64,000 nucleotides of DNA from Leifsonia poae (GCF_020009625.1 NZ_JAIHLP010000002.1:2480001-2544000), one strand, 5' to 3'. Shown: positions 16,755-26,427, numbered from the stretch's first letter. Numbers and translations: made by a program. Notes: a model not told the origin generated them from the letters alone.

Positions 16755-17227
16755 TCGGGGATCGCTCGGGTTCCGCCCGCCGAGTCCCTTGCCCGCCGCC
16801 CGAACGTGCCGCGGGTGACGGTGGAGAACGATGCACCGACGATCTCTGCGAGCACGTCGAGATCGATTGCCGCGAGGTTCTTGAGATACAGGCATCCAAC
16901 GCCGGTCGTGTGCGGGCCGAGCCGTTCGAGTCGGTCGGCGTGCGCGCCGACACCGTCGGGGAGGTACACCGTCGTGGCCGCCGCGCGGGGCGCGAACCCT
17001 GCGGCCGCCGAGTCGCCCTTCCTGCCGCTGGCGTACTCATAGTGGTACTCGCCGAACCCGATGATCGAGCCGTGCCAGACCTGCGGTGCCGCTCCGGTGG
17101 TCCGGCCGAAGAGGTCGAGCAGCGTCTCGGCGTCTCGTCGGCGCACGGGATGTTTCACCCGGTTCAGGAGCGCTCGCACCGCAGCCGGCCCCTCCGTCGC
17201 CGCGCGGGCCGCCTCGTCGCCGCTCAT
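16751..17227 (-). CDS. DUF1801 domain protein
   Basis: 158 residues. The YdhG-like DUF1801 core runs from RRRDAETLLDLFGRTTG through WHGSIIGFGEYHYEYASGRKGD to YLKNLAAIDLDVLAEIV. Function unknown; members are small cytoplasmic proteins. The stop overlaps the end of the LacI gene by four bases, convergently. The start region carries a 20-bp tandem duplication that created two ATGs. The upstream one (17247) has a good AAGGAG but runs into a stop after seven codons, while ATG 17227 opens the full frame. Confidence 0.8.
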   Translation of the reverse strand: MSGDEAARAATEGPAAVRALLNRVKHPVRRRDAETLLDLFGRTTGAAPQVWHGSIIGFGEYHYEYASGRKGDSAAAGFAPRAAATTVYLPDGVGAHADRLERLGPHTTGVGCLYLKNLAAIDLDVLAEIVGASFSTVTRGTFGRRARDSAGGTRAIPD

Positions 17228-17250
17228 GCCGGCTCGTCGCCGCTCATGCC
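17211..17250. repeat. 20-bp tandem duplication at the DUF1801 gene start
   Basis: 17211-17230 and 17231-17250 are identical in 19 of 20 bases. Each copy contains a start codon on the minus strand. Because 20 is not a multiple of three, the copy nearer the Shine-Dalgarno is out of frame and codes for a seven-residue peptide ending at TGA 17226-17224. Confidence 0.85.
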
Positions 17251-17318
17251 GTCTCCTTCGTCGCTCCGATGCTGACAGCTCCGATGCTGGCAGCTCTCAT
17301 GCTGGCACGGACCACGCC

Positions 17319-17324
17319 TAGGCT
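17319..17324 (+). promoter_or_regulatory. Predicted -10 box of the M20 amidohydrolase gene
   Basis: TAGGCT, exactly six bases before ATG 17331, which has no clear Shine-Dalgarno. Confidence 0.5.
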
Positions 17325-17330
17325 GGGATC

Positions 17331-18542
17331 ATGACCGATCTTGAAGCCCTCTACCGCGACCTGCACCGTCATCCCGAGCTCTCCTTCTCTGAACATCGCA
17401 CCGCCGACATCGTCGTCGACAAGCTCGTTTCGCTCGGTCTCGAGGTCACCGCGGGAATCGGCGGCACCGGCGTCGTCGGCGTTCTCGCGAACGGCGTCGG
17501 CCCGACGGTTCTGCTGCGTGCCGATATGGATGCGCTGCCCGTGCTGGAGGACACCGGCCTCGAGTGGGCGTCCACCGACACCGGTGTCGACCACACCGGC
17601 AGGACGGTGCCGGTGATGCACGCCTGCGGTCACGACATCCACATCACCTGCCTGATCGGAGCCGTCGAGTCGCTCGTCGCCGAGCGTGCGGAGTGGAGCG
17701 GCACCCTCGTCGCGCTGTTCCAGCCCGGCGAGGAGCACGGCGGCGGCGCCCGGGTGATGGTCGACGACGCCCTCTACGAGAAGGTGCCCACTCCGGATGT
17801 GGTGCTCGGCCAGCATGTCATCCCGCTGCCCGCCGGCACCCTCGGCGCCCACTCCGGGGCGGCCATGGCGGCCGTGGACACCATGGAGGTCACGCTGCGC
17901 GGCCGGGGCGGCCACGGTTCCCGCCCCGAGACCACGGTCGACCCGGTGGTGATGGCGGCCGCGACCGTGATGCGCCTGCAGACCGTCGTCTCGCGCGAGG
18001 TCGCCCCGCAGGAGACGAGCGTGGTCACCGTCGGTTCCCTCCACGCGGGCAGTGCGAACAACATCATCGCAGCGGAGGCGAAACTGGGTATCAGCGTGCG
18101 CAGCTTCAGCGAGGAGGTGCGTGCCCGGATGCTCGACGCCGTGGAGCGCATCGTCACCGCCGAGGCGGCCGCCTCCGGCGCGACAGAGGTGCCCACCATC
18201 GAGTTCGGCGAGCAGTACCCGGTGACCGTCAACGAACCGGCTGCCACCGCGCGCACCACCGCCGCATTCGTCGCCGAGTTCGGCGCTGACCGCATCGTCG
18301 ACCCGGGTGCGCTCGCGGGCAGCGAAGACGTCGGGAATCTCGCCACCGCCGCGGGCGCGCCGCTGGTCTATTGGATGCTCGGCGGTGCAGACCCCGAGAC
18401 CTTCGCCTCGGCGCTCGCCGCGGGAACCCTCGACGCCGACATCCCCTCCAACCACTCCCCGCATTTCGCCCCCCTCGCGCAACCGACCATCGACACCGGG
18501 GTGCGGGCGCTGGTCGTGGCGGCGCGGGAGTGGCTCGACTAG
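17331..18542 (+). CDS. M20D-family amidohydrolase (hippurate/IAA-amino acid hydrolase-like)
   Basis: 403 residues, full length. The metal site is formed by MHACGHDIH (about residue 100) and QPGEEHGGGARVM (about 135), with later histidines; LLRADMDALPV is the family N-terminal motif. The dimerisation insert GRGGHGSRPETTVDPV lies in the middle. Hydrolyses N-acyl or N-carbamoyl amino acids or related amides; the exact amide is undetermined. Convergent with the reductase at 18578, with a hairpin between them. Confidence 0.9.
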   Translation: MTDLEALYRDLHRHPELSFSEHRTADIVVDKLVSLGLEVTAGIGGTGVVGVLANGVGPTVLLRADMDALPVLEDTGLEWASTDTGVDHTGRTVPVMHACGHDIHITCLIGAVESLVAERAEWSGTLVALFQPGEEHGGGARVMVDDALYEKVPTPDVVLGQHVIPLPAGTLGAHSGAAMAAVDTMEVTLRGRGGHGSRPETTVDPVVMAAATVMRLQTVVSREVAPQETSVVTVGSLHAGSANNIIAAEAKLGISVRSFSEEVRARMLDAVERIVTAEAAASGATEVPTIEFGEQYPVTVNEPAATARTTAAFVAEFGADRIVDPGALAGSEDVGNLATAAGAPLVYWMLGGADPETFASALAAGTLDADIPSNHSPHFAPLAQPTIDTGVRALVVAAREWLD

Positions 18543-18569
18543 AGGATCGCCCAGGCCGGTCGCGCCGTC

Positions 18570-18587
18570 GACCCCGATCACGGGGTC
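18570..18587. terminator. Bidirectional hairpin terminator
   Basis: GACCCCG-ATCA-CGGGGTC, a perfect 7-bp stem between convergent genes ending at 18542 and 18578. The stop codon of the minus-strand gene lies in the loop. No T-tract is present. Confidence 0.5.
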
Positions 18588-19549
18588 AAGACGAACCGTC
18601 CGAACACGTCACCGGCGTCCATGCGCCGGTGTGCGTCGGCCGCCCGGTCGAGCGGGAGCACGTCGTGCACGACCGCGCGCAGTTCGCCGCGCGCCGCCGC
18701 GGCGAGTTGGTCGGCCCGAACCCGGTTGCGGGCATCGATCGGCACCGTGTTCAGGCTGAAGGTGGCGAACGACAGCGACCGCTGGAACGACCGCAGGAGC
18801 GACATCCCGAAGTCGGTCGGCGGGTAGCCCGCGACCACCCCGACCGACACCAGCCGGCCGTTCGGGGCGAGGCGTTCGATGAAGTCCGGCAGTGCCGCGC
18901 CGCCGACGATGTCGAGCACGACGTCGAACTCGGCGGCCTCTCCGTCAGCGGGTGCGTCGGCGGCCGCGCCCGACCGGTCGAGCACATGGGTCGCACCGAG
19001 CTTCCGGAGCCGTTCTCCCCGCTCGGCGCTGGACGCCGTGACGGCGATCGTGCCTGCGCCCCGGGCAGCGGCGATCTGCACGGCCAGGATGCCGATGCTC
19101 CCGGCGGCGCCGCGGATCAGCAGGGACTCGACCGGGGCGAATCGGGCATGGTCGAGGCCGAACCGGGCGACCGGGCCGGCACTGCCGATGGTCACCGCGT
19201 CGACGCTCGTGAGCGTCTCGGGTAGCGGCGTCACATCGTCGACCGCGGCGACGGCACGCTCGGCATATCCGCCGCTCGTTCCGGTGAAAGCCCAGACCCG
19301 TCGGCCGATCCAGGCCGTGTCGACGCCGTCGCCGACCCCGATCACGTGGCCGGCGACCTCGCTGCCGGGGACGAGCCCGACCGGGAACCCCGATCCGAGC
19401 GTTCCGCGGCGAATCACCGCGTCCACCCCGCCGACGCCGATCGCCTCGACCTCGATGAGTAGCTGCCCGGCCGCCGCGACCGGGTCGGGGAGTTCGGTCA
19501 CCGTCATCCCGTCGGCGTCGCCATACGCCAGGATCGTCACAGCCTGCAT
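18578..19549 (-). CDS. Zinc-binding-dehydrogenase-type NADPH:quinone reductase
   Basis: 323 residues, MDR superfamily. GroES-like N-terminal domain with GLVPGSEVAGHVIGVGDGV, then a Rossmann fold with AAGSIGILAVQIAAARG. Catalytic-zinc cysteines are absent, so it is a quinone-oxidoreductase-like enone reductase rather than an alcohol dehydrogenase. Shine-Dalgarno AAAGGGAG precedes ATG 19549. Divergent from a TetR gene that probably controls it in response to an electrophile or quinone. Confidence 0.88.
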   Translation of the reverse strand: MQAVTILAYGDADGMTVTELPDPVAAAGQLLIEVEAIGVGGVDAVIRRGTLGSGFPVGLVPGSEVAGHVIGVGDGVDTAWIGRRVWAFTGTSGGYAERAVAAVDDVTPLPETLTSVDAVTIGSAGPVARFGLDHARFAPVESLLIRGAAGSIGILAVQIAAARGAGTIAVTASSAERGERLRKLGATHVLDRSGAAADAPADGEAAEFDVVLDIVGGAALPDFIERLAPNGRLVSVGVVAGYPPTDFGMSLLRSFQRSLSFATFSLNTVPIDARNRVRADQLAAAARGELRAVVHDVLPLDRAADAHRRMDAGDVFGRFVLTP

Positions 19550-19598
19550 CGTCGTCTCCCTTTCGGGGCCGGTCGTGTGCCCCGGTCAGGACGTTAGT

Positions 19599-19612
19599 GG
19601 ACGCCCCCGTCC
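19599..19612. promoter_or_regulatory. Inverted repeat GGACG-CCCC-CGTCC, candidate TetR operator
   Basis: Lies between the divergent reductase and TetR genes, ending seven bases before the -10 of the TetR gene. A short perfect repeat; binding by the TetR protein is inferred. Confidence 0.45.
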
Positions 19613-19619
19613 GTTTGGC

Positions 19620-19625
19620 TAAAGT
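19620..19625 (+). promoter_or_regulatory. Predicted -10 box of the TetR gene
   Basis: TAAAGT, seven bases before ATG 19633; leaderless start inferred. Confidence 0.45.
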
Positions 19626-19632
19626 GAGAGTC

Positions 19633-20265
19633 ATGCCCGACCGTTTGCCTCACCCGCTGAGGGCCGATGCCGAAGACAACCGCGCGCGCATGGTCGACGC
19701 TGCCAGAGAGCTCTTCTCCGAACGGGGACTCGAGGTGCCGATGCGAGCGATCGCCCGCCGGGCGGAGGTGGGGCCCGCGACGCTCTACCGGCGGTTCCCG
19801 ACCAAGCAAGCGCTCATCGACGAGGCGTTCCGCGACGAGCTCCGCGCCTGCAGGACAATCGTGGACGAGGGGTGCGCCGACCCCGACCCGTGGCGGGGGT
19901 TCACGACGATCCTGCTGCGCCTCGGAGACCTGAACGCCCGCAACCAAGGCCTCACCGACGCGTTTCTGGCGACGTTCCCTGATGCGGTCGATATCGGCGC
20001 CCACCGCGAAGGGATGCTGCGGTCGCTGGCCGGGCTCTGCCGGCGAGCCCAGGACGCGGGCGCCCTCCGGGCCGACTTCGTGCTCGACGACGTCGTGCTG
20101 GTGCTGATGGCCGGGCGCGGGGTGACAGCGGCGACGGCGGATGCGCGACTCGCCGCATCCCACCGCTTCTCGGCCCTCGCGATCGAGGCCTTCCGGGCGT
20201 CTGCATCGTCGGCTCCGCTGCCGCCGCCGGCGCGGGTCGCCGCATCCGCCCTGGTCGCTCCCTGA
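19633..20265 (+). CDS. TetR/AcrR-family transcriptional regulator
   Basis: 210 residues. HTH in the first 60 (RMVDAARELFSERG then MRAIARRAEVGPATLYRRFP). The C-terminal ligand domain resembles SbtR-like TetR regulators. ATG 19633 was chosen because the upstream in-frame codons would include the -10 box. Divergent from, and likely repressor of, the reductase at 18578. Confidence 0.92.
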   Translation: MPDRLPHPLRADAEDNRARMVDAARELFSERGLEVPMRAIARRAEVGPATLYRRFPTKQALIDEAFRDELRACRTIVDEGCADPDPWRGFTTILLRLGDLNARNQGLTDAFLATFPDAVDIGAHREGMLRSLAGLCRRAQDAGALRADFVLDDVVLVLMAGRGVTAATADARLAASHRFSALAIEAFRASASSAPLPPPARVAASALVAP

Positions 20266-20285
20266 CGCGGAACCGCTCCGCTGGT

Positions 20286-21616
20286 TCAGGCCGCCCCGGC
20301 ACGCATCCATCGTGTCGCGCGCGCGCGGAGGCCGAGGGTGACCGCACGCGCGCCGATGTAGCCGAAGGCGAAGGCCGCCGTCAGCCAGGCGAGTCCGCTC
20401 GCGTCGTGGCCGGCCCAGGCTCCCACCGCCAGAGCGAGGGGGATGAAGACGGCGACGTTCGCCAGGCCGGTGAGCGCGAGGTAGCGGGCGTCGCCGGCGC
20501 CGATCAGCACCCCGTCGAGAACGAAGACGTAGCCGCCGAGGGGTGCGCCGACCCCGATGATCGCGAGGGCGACGGGCAGAAGGGCGGTCACGGCGGGGTC
20601 GGTGGTGAAGAGCAGAGCGGCGAACGGGCTGGTGAGCACCACCACCGCTCCGAACACGACGCCGGCGCCGACGCCCCACTGCAGACAGCGGCGGAGGACG
20701 GCGCGCACCTGCTCCAGATCGCCGGCCCCGAGGCCCTTGCCGATCAGAGCCTGCGCGGCGATGGCCAGAGCGTCGAGGGCGAAGGCCACGGTGGCGAACA
20801 TCGTCATCGTCACCTGGAACGCAGCGAGCTCATCCGGGCCGAGACGCGTCGCGGTGAACACGGCCAGCAGCATGGCGGCGCGCAGGCTGGCGGTGCGCAC
20901 GAACAGCCAGCCACCGGAGCGGGCGCTGTGCCCGAGGCCGCCGCGGTGGGGGAGCAGCGGCGCGCTGACGCGGCGGGCGTGACGGGCGACGATCACGAGG
21001 TAAACGGCGGCCATGCCCCACTGGGCCACGACGGTGCCGATGGCGGAGCCGGCGATGCCGAGACCGGCCAGGTAGATGAAAGCGAAGTTGAGGACGATGT
21101 TGGCGGCGAAACCCGCACCGGCCACGGCGAGCGGGGTGCGGGTGTCCTGCAGCCCGCGGAGCAGACCGGTCGCCGCGTAGACGAGGAGCATTGCGGGGAG
21201 CCCGAGCATCGAGAGTTCGAGGTAGCGCGTCGCGGCCGCGGCCACTTCCGGGGAGGCGCCGAACAGGGTGACGAGCGTGGGTGAGGCGAACCAGCCGGCC
21301 GCGGCCAGGGCGACGCCGAGGCCGAGCGCCAGCCAGCATCCGTCGACGCCGGAGGCCACCGCGCCGCGTTCATCGCCCGCGCCGAGCCGACGTGCCACCG
21401 CCGGGGTGGTGCTGTATGCGAGGAAGACCATGAGCCGACGATGGTCTGCAGGATGGCGCTGGCGATGCCGAGGCCGGCCAGCGGGGTGACGCCGAGGTGA
21501 CCCACCATCGCCGAGTCGGCGAGCAGGAAGACCGGTTCGGCGATGAGTGCGCCGAGGGCCGGGACGGCCAGGCGCAGGATGTCCCGGTCCACCGGGCGAC
21601 GGTTGAGAAGCTTCAC
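20286..21616 (-). pseudogene. MATE/DinF-family efflux transporter, frameshifted
   Basis: About 443 residues and twelve membrane helices when repaired. N-terminal LRLAVPALGALIAEPVFLLADSAMVGHLG is diagnostic of the DinF branch of the MATE (MOP) family. The frame breaks near 21433-21437: ILQTIVG should continue LMVFLAYSTTPAVARRLG. A single missing C (GGCTC for GGCCTC) explains it. Start GTG 21616. Exports cationic or aromatic compounds using an ion gradient in characterised relatives. Divergent from the hydrolase at 21692. Confidence 0.83.
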
Positions 21617-21679
21617 TGGGGCACCACGCTATCGCGAGCCGCCGATGCCGCCCGACGGGCCCCTCCCCTCCGCGCCCGG

Positions 21680-21685
21680 TACCAT
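21680..21685 (+). promoter_or_regulatory. Predicted -10 box of the MBL-fold hydrolase gene
   Basis: TACCAT, six bases before ATG 21692; no Shine-Dalgarno. Confidence 0.5.
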
Positions 21686-21691
21686 CGCCGC

Positions 21692-22567
21692 ATGAAGGTG
21701 ACAACGCTGGGCAGCGCGACGCCCTACCCTCGCCCGGACAACGGATGCTCGGGGTACCTCGTCGAGGCGGAGGGGACGGCGCTCTGGGTCGATGCCGGCC
21801 CCGGAACGCTCGCAGAGCTGCAACGGCATGTGCCGTTGCGCGGCGTCGACGGAATCTGGATCTCCCACACCCACGCCGACCATAGCTCCGACCTGCTCAC
21901 GGCCTTCTACGCCTTCCGGTTCGGCGACCTGCCGCCCGGGCCGCCGGTTCCGCTGTTCGCGCCGCCGGCACTGCGCGAGCGCCTCGTCGCTTTCCTCGGC
22001 GGGAGTGCGCGGGAGGGCATCGACCGGGCGTTCCGGTTCGTCGAGCTGGCGGCGGCCGATTCCGCGAGGCTGGGAGCGCTCGACCTGCGGTGGCGGGGTG
22101 TCGACCACGACGTTCCCGGTTTCGCGCTGCGGGTCGACAGCCCGGCGGGTTCGCTCGTCTACTCGGGTGACAGCGCGCCGTGCGCCGACCTGGACCAATT
22201 GGCGGAGGGATGTGATGTGCTGCTCTGCGAAGCAGGCGTCGACGCGCGGCAGCCGGGGGAGCATCCGGCCCACCACACCCCGGAGGAAGCCGGTGCGACG
22301 GCAACGCGTTCGGGCGCACATGCGCTGGTCGTCACGCACATCGCCCTCGGAGTGACGGAGGAGGAAGCCGAGTCGCGGGCGCGTACGGCCTTCGCCGGGC
22401 CGGTCTCAGCGGCCCGGCCCGGGGTCGCCTTCACGGTCGGCAGCGCAGAGAACGCGGCGCACGGTGCGCGCCGGCCGCCCGGCCGTGGCAGTCTGGATTC
22501 CGAGACCCGTCACCCGATCCGTTCCGGGGCCGGCGTCGATCGCCCGCACCGTCCTCAGGGAGAGACC
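21692..22567 (+). CDS. MBL-fold metal-dependent hydrolase, open into the next gene
   Basis: Metallo-beta-lactamase-fold protein related to RNase Z-like phosphodiesterases. Metal ligands SHTHADHSSD (about residue 55), the aspartate in VYSGDSAP and the histidine in LVVTHIALG are present. The domain ends near 22440 (about 250 residues, the family norm), but no stop codon follows. The frame runs through 43 low-complexity codons straight into the nucleoside hydrolase ATG at 22568 and on to 23584. Either the two are a natural fusion or a one-base error hides the stop; a shift of one would end at a TGA overlapping ATG 22568. Confidence 0.8.
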
Positions 22568-23544
22568 ATGACCACCCCCGCCCCCGTCGCCGCCCGCCCG
22601 GTGTACTTCGACTGCGACACCGGCATCGACGACTCCCTCGCGCTCGCCTACCTGCTGGCCTCGCCCGAGATCGAGCTCGTCGGCATCGGCACGGTCAGCG
22701 GAAACGTGAGCGCGGAGCAGGCCGCCGACAACACGCTGCGGTTGCTCGCCCTCGCCGGCCGGGAGGACATCCCGGTCGCCGTCGGGGCACACGACTTCCT
22801 CGCGGCCGAATTCGACGGCGGCGCCACGCATGTGCACGGCGACAACGGCATCGGGGGCGTCGAGCTGCCGGAGGCCGCCGCGCGGCCCGTGGAAGAGGAT
22901 GCCGCCCACTTTCTGGTGCGGCTCGCGCGGGAGCACTCCGGACGCCTCACAGTGATCGCGGTCGGCCCGGCGACCAATCTCGCGGTGGCGCTCGCGCTCG
23001 ACCCGGCGCTGCCGACGCGCGTCGCGGAGGTGGTCATGATGGGCGGTGCCGCCCTGGTGCCGGGAAATGTGACGCCGGTCGCCGAGGCGAACATCTGGAA
23101 CGATCCCGAGGCGGCGGCCGAGCTGGTGGCAGCACCGTGGCCGGTCACCCTCGTACCGCTCGATGTGACGATGGAGAACGTGTTCGAGGAAGCCGACCGG
23201 CAGCGGCTGCTCGGCTCGGAGCTTCCGCTCGCCCGCGCGGTGGGTGCGATGCTCGACTTCTATTTCGACTTCTACGTGGATGTCTACGGTCACCGCAGCT
23301 GCGCGCTGCACGACCCGCTGGCGGCCGCGATCGCGGTCGGCGGCGTGCGTCCCACCGTCGCCCCGGAGGTCGATGTGGTCGTCGACGCCACTGGCGGTCC
23401 CGGCCGCGGGCAGACGATCTGCGATCTGCGCGGGCAGCGTTCGGGCGCGGCCGACCAGCCGGAGCACATGTGCGCGTCGTGCTCGGCACCGATCGACCGC
23501 TCGCGCCCCATCTGCTCGGCAGGCTGCTCGGCCCGGCCAGCTAG
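22568..23544 (+). CDS. Inosine-uridine-preferring nucleoside hydrolase family protein
   Basis: About 325 residues. The metal motif is at the start (YFDCDTGIDDSLALAYLL); the family motifs MMGGAALVPGNVTPVAEANIWNDPEAA and HDPLAAAIAVG follow. It would hydrolyse the N-glycosidic bond of ribonucleosides. ATG 22568 has AGGGAGAG five bases upstream. The last part is shifted near 23458-23462. Adding one C (CAGCCCGGAG) gives GAHVRVVLGTDRPLAPHLL and a stop at 23542-23544; as sequenced the frame instead reads to 23584 with a Cys/Ser-rich tail unlike the family. Confidence 0.87.
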
Positions 23545-23591
23545 CGCCCATTCCGCCTCGCCAGGGACCGGTGGCTCGGGATGACCCGGGC

Positions 23592-26231
23592 TCAGACGGA
23601 AGCGATCGCCTTCGCTGACGTGCTTCCCGGGGCTCCGGCGTAGGCCACCCGTGTGGTGCGGCGGCCCGGCCGGAGGGTCTCGGGCGGCCAGCCGTCGAGG
23701 TCGAACACCGCCGTGGTGCCGCTGGGCACCTCGGTCTCGACGATCAGCTCGCCATCGTCGAGGCGCCAGGAGATGGCGACGGTCCCGTACGGCGACTCGT
23801 GCCGGGCGGCGGCACGGGTGAGGCCGCCACCGGGCCGCGGGGCGAACCGGATCTCCCGGTAGCCCGGGGCTGCAGGGGAGAGCCCGGCGACCACCCTGTG
23901 CAGCCAGTCGGCCACCGCGCCGAGGGCGTAGTGGTTGAACGAGGTCATCGTGCCGGGGTTCACGCGCCCGTCAGGCATCTGCGAATCCCAGCGCTCCCAG
24001 ATCGTCGTCGCGCCCTGGGTCACGGGGTACAACCACGAGGGGCACTCCCGTTCAAGCAGCAGGTCGTACGCCGTGTCGAGGTGACCGGTCGATGAGAGCG
24101 CGTCGCTGATCAGCGGCGTTCCGACGAAGCCGGTCGCGATGGTGTTGCCACCGGCGGCGACGAGCTCGGCGAGCCGGTCGCCGAGTCGCGCCTTGAGGTC
24201 GTCGTCGACGAGGTCGAAGGTGATCGCCAGCGCGTAGGACGTCTGCGCATCATCGGTGGTGCGGCCGCCGGGGAGCAGATAGGCCGTGGCGAAAGCGTCG
24301 CGGACGGCCGCGGCGAGGCCCGCGTAGTGCCGGGCGTCGTCGGTGCGGCCGAGGGTCTCCGCCATCTGCGCGACGGCGCGAGCCGAAGCTGCGAAGTGGG
24401 CTGTCGCCACGAGGTATTTGTCGGACTTCGCGTCGGCGGGGTCTTGTGGCGGCGCCGTCGGGTCCAGCCAGTCGCCCAGCTGGAACCCCTCGTTCCAGAG
24501 GTGGTCGGGGCCGGCCAGGCGGTCGAGCAGGTCGACCCAGCGGCGGGCGCTCTCGAACTGCGCCGCCGGGATGCCCGCGTCCCCGAATCTCTCGTAGAGC
24601 ACGGCCGGCGTGAGCGCGGCGACATCGCCCCAGGCGGCGCCCGGGCGGATCGGCGTCCACATCTGGTGGGCCGGGATGACGGGGACATACCAGGGCACGG
24701 TCCCGTCGGGCAGCTGGTCGGCCGCGACATCCTTCAGCCAGGAGGAGAGCATGCCCGAGACGTCGTAGAGGAAGGATGCCGTGGGCGCGAACACCTGGAT
24801 GTCGCCGGTCCAGCCCACGCGTTCGTCGCGCTGGGGGCAGTCGGTGGGCAGGTCGACGAAGTTGCCGCGCATGCTCCACACGACGTTGTCGTGCAGTCGG
24901 TCGACGAGCTCGTCCGACGACTCGAACCAGCCGGTGCGCTCGAGGTCGGTGTGGTAGACGCGGGCCACGACATCCCCAGCCGTCACGGCGGCGTCGAGGT
25001 CGCCCGGCCACCCTTCGATCTCGGCGAAGCGGAAACCGTGGAACGTGAACCGCGGCTCCCACTCTTCGGCCTGCGCTCGCCCGGCGAGCGTGTAGGAGTC
25101 GGTGGAGCGCGCATCCCGCAGAGGGCGGGTGTAGAGCTCGCCGTCCTGCATGACCTCGGCGGTGCGGATCGTCACGACCCGGCCTGCATCTCCACGCACC
25201 CGGATGCGCACCCGGCCGACGAGGTTCTGGCCGAAGTCGAGAACGCGCCGCCCGCTCGGCGTGGTCAGCACCGCCACCGCGACGACTTCCTCGGTGCAGC
25301 GCACGGGCGGACCCTCCGGTGCCACGAGAGTTGCCGGGTCGCGCTCGGCCAGCGAAACGGCACTCCACCCGCTGTCGTCGAACGCCGGTCTGGACCAGCC
25401 GGCCTGCTCGTCGCGTGCGTCGTAGTCTTCGCCGTCGTAGTTGCCGGCGCGCACGATGGGACCGGTGGAGGCACGCCAGCTCTCGTCGGTGGCGATCGTG
25501 ACGAGGCGGCCGTCGGAGTAGCGGAGTTCGAGTTGGGCGATCAGCGAGAGGTCGCTCCCGAACAGGTTGCGGAAGCCGCCGCGCCAGCCGAGGCGCCCCC
25601 GGTACCAGCCGTCGCCGAGCCAGGAGCCGATCGCGTTGGCGCCGGGCCGGAGCAGGGCGCTGACGTCGTAGGTGGAGTAGCGGAGCCGCTTCGGGTACAC
25701 GGTCCAGCCGGGGGCGAGGGCGTCCTCGCCGACCCGCTGGCCGTTCAGCTCCACCTCGAATAGTCCGTGAGCGGTCACGTAGAGGCGGGCGGAGATGGGG
25801 TCGCCATCGACGACGAACTCGTGGCGCACGATAGCCGGCCGGCGGTCGTCGGATCCGGGGTCTTCCGGCCAGGACGCGCCGATCGGCCGTGCCGCCCAGT
25901 CGCCCGGTTCGAGGAGACCCGCCTCGAGAGTTGTCTTCTCGCTCCAGGGGCCGGTCGCCCCGTCTTCGCCGGTCACCCGCACTCGCACGGTGGCGCTCTC
26001 CCGGGATGCGAGCGGAGTTCCTGGCCACGGGACGAGGATCTGTTCGGCGCCGTCGACCCGATAGTGCCGCACCTCGTCGGCGCGGTCGAGTTCGAGCTCG
26101 TAGCCGGTCTGACGCCAGTCGCCGGGTGCTGTTGTCTTCCATGACAGGCGAGGGCTGCTCTGCCCGATGCCGAGCGGTTCGCGGTGGTGCTCGACGGTCG
26201 GGGCGGACGGACGCGCTGTGCTGGCACTCAT
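23592..26231 (-). CDS. Alpha-L-rhamnosidase, glycoside hydrolase family 78
   Basis: 879 residues without a signal peptide, so cytoplasmic. Two N-terminal beta domains precede the (alpha/alpha)6 catalytic barrel, which holds the GH78 signature DCPQRDERVGWTGD (about residues 463-476, with the general acid Glu) and NEGFQLGDWLDP (about 578). WERWDSQMPDG and FNHYALGAVADWL complete the active-site wall. Start ATG 26231 with GAGG upstream was preferred over the longer frame, which would cross two operator sites. Removes terminal L-rhamnose from plant glycosides or pectic chains. Probably repressed by the LacI protein at 39906 through the operators at 26280 and 26334. Confidence 0.93.
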   Translation of the reverse strand: MSASTARPSAPTVEHHREPLGIGQSSPRLSWKTTAPGDWRQTGYELELDRADEVRHYRVDGAEQILVPWPGTPLASRESATVRVRVTGEDGATGPWSEKTTLEAGLLEPGDWAARPIGASWPEDPGSDDRRPAIVRHEFVVDGDPISARLYVTAHGLFEVELNGQRVGEDALAPGWTVYPKRLRYSTYDVSALLRPGANAIGSWLGDGWYRGRLGWRGGFRNLFGSDLSLIAQLELRYSDGRLVTIATDESWRASTGPIVRAGNYDGEDYDARDEQAGWSRPAFDDSGWSAVSLAERDPATLVAPEGPPVRCTEEVVAVAVLTTPSGRRVLDFGQNLVGRVRIRVRGDAGRVVTIRTAEVMQDGELYTRPLRDARSTDSYTLAGRAQAEEWEPRFTFHGFRFAEIEGWPGDLDAAVTAGDVVARVYHTDLERTGWFESSDELVDRLHDNVVWSMRGNFVDLPTDCPQRDERVGWTGDIQVFAPTASFLYDVSGMLSSWLKDVAADQLPDGTVPWYVPVIPAHQMWTPIRPGAAWGDVAALTPAVLYERFGDAGIPAAQFESARRWVDLLDRLAGPDHLWNEGFQLGDWLDPTAPPQDPADAKSDKYLVATAHFAASARAVAQMAETLGRTDDARHYAGLAAAVRDAFATAYLLPGGRTTDDAQTSYALAITFDLVDDDLKARLGDRLAELVAAGGNTIATGFVGTPLISDALSSTGHLDTAYDLLLERECPSWLYPVTQGATTIWERWDSQMPDGRVNPGTMTSFNHYALGAVADWLHRVVAGLSPAAPGYREIRFAPRPGGGLTRAAARHESPYGTVAISWRLDDGELIVETEVPSGTTAVFDLDGWPPETLRPGRRTTRVAYAGAPGSTSAKAIASV

Positions 26232-26279
26232 GGGGACCTCGTTGCTTCGATCTCGCGGACCGGCCTCAGCGCCGATCTT

Positions 26280-26293
26280 CTGACACGTATCAA
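26280..26293. promoter_or_regulatory. LacI-type operator, 12 of 14 match
   Basis: CTGACACGTATCAA, upstream of the rhamnosidase gene. It matches the perfect operator TTGACACGTGTCAA found at 26334 and 37569 at all but two positions. Confidence 0.65.
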
Positions 26294-26333
26294 GTGAACG
26301 ATACACACGCCCTGATCCAAAGGGAACAGACTG

Positions 26334-26347
26334 TTGACACGTGTCAA
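26334..26347. promoter_or_regulatory. LacI-type operator, perfect palindrome
   Basis: TTGACACGTGTCAA, 14-bp perfect palindrome in the 196-base gap between the divergent rhamnosidase gene and the Tm-1-like operon. Contains TTGACA, so it may also be a -35 element. Confidence 0.75.
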
Positions 26348-26427
26348 AATCTGCAACAGGATGTGAGTACCACGCTCCGGACACAAGGATGTGCGCGCGT
26401 CCGACGCGCCGAGGAGGAGACCCCGCC

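Noticed and set aside
23545..23591. Terminator between nucleoside hydrolase and rhamnosidase genes
   Set aside because: Only short imperfect complementarity was seen; no convincing stem.
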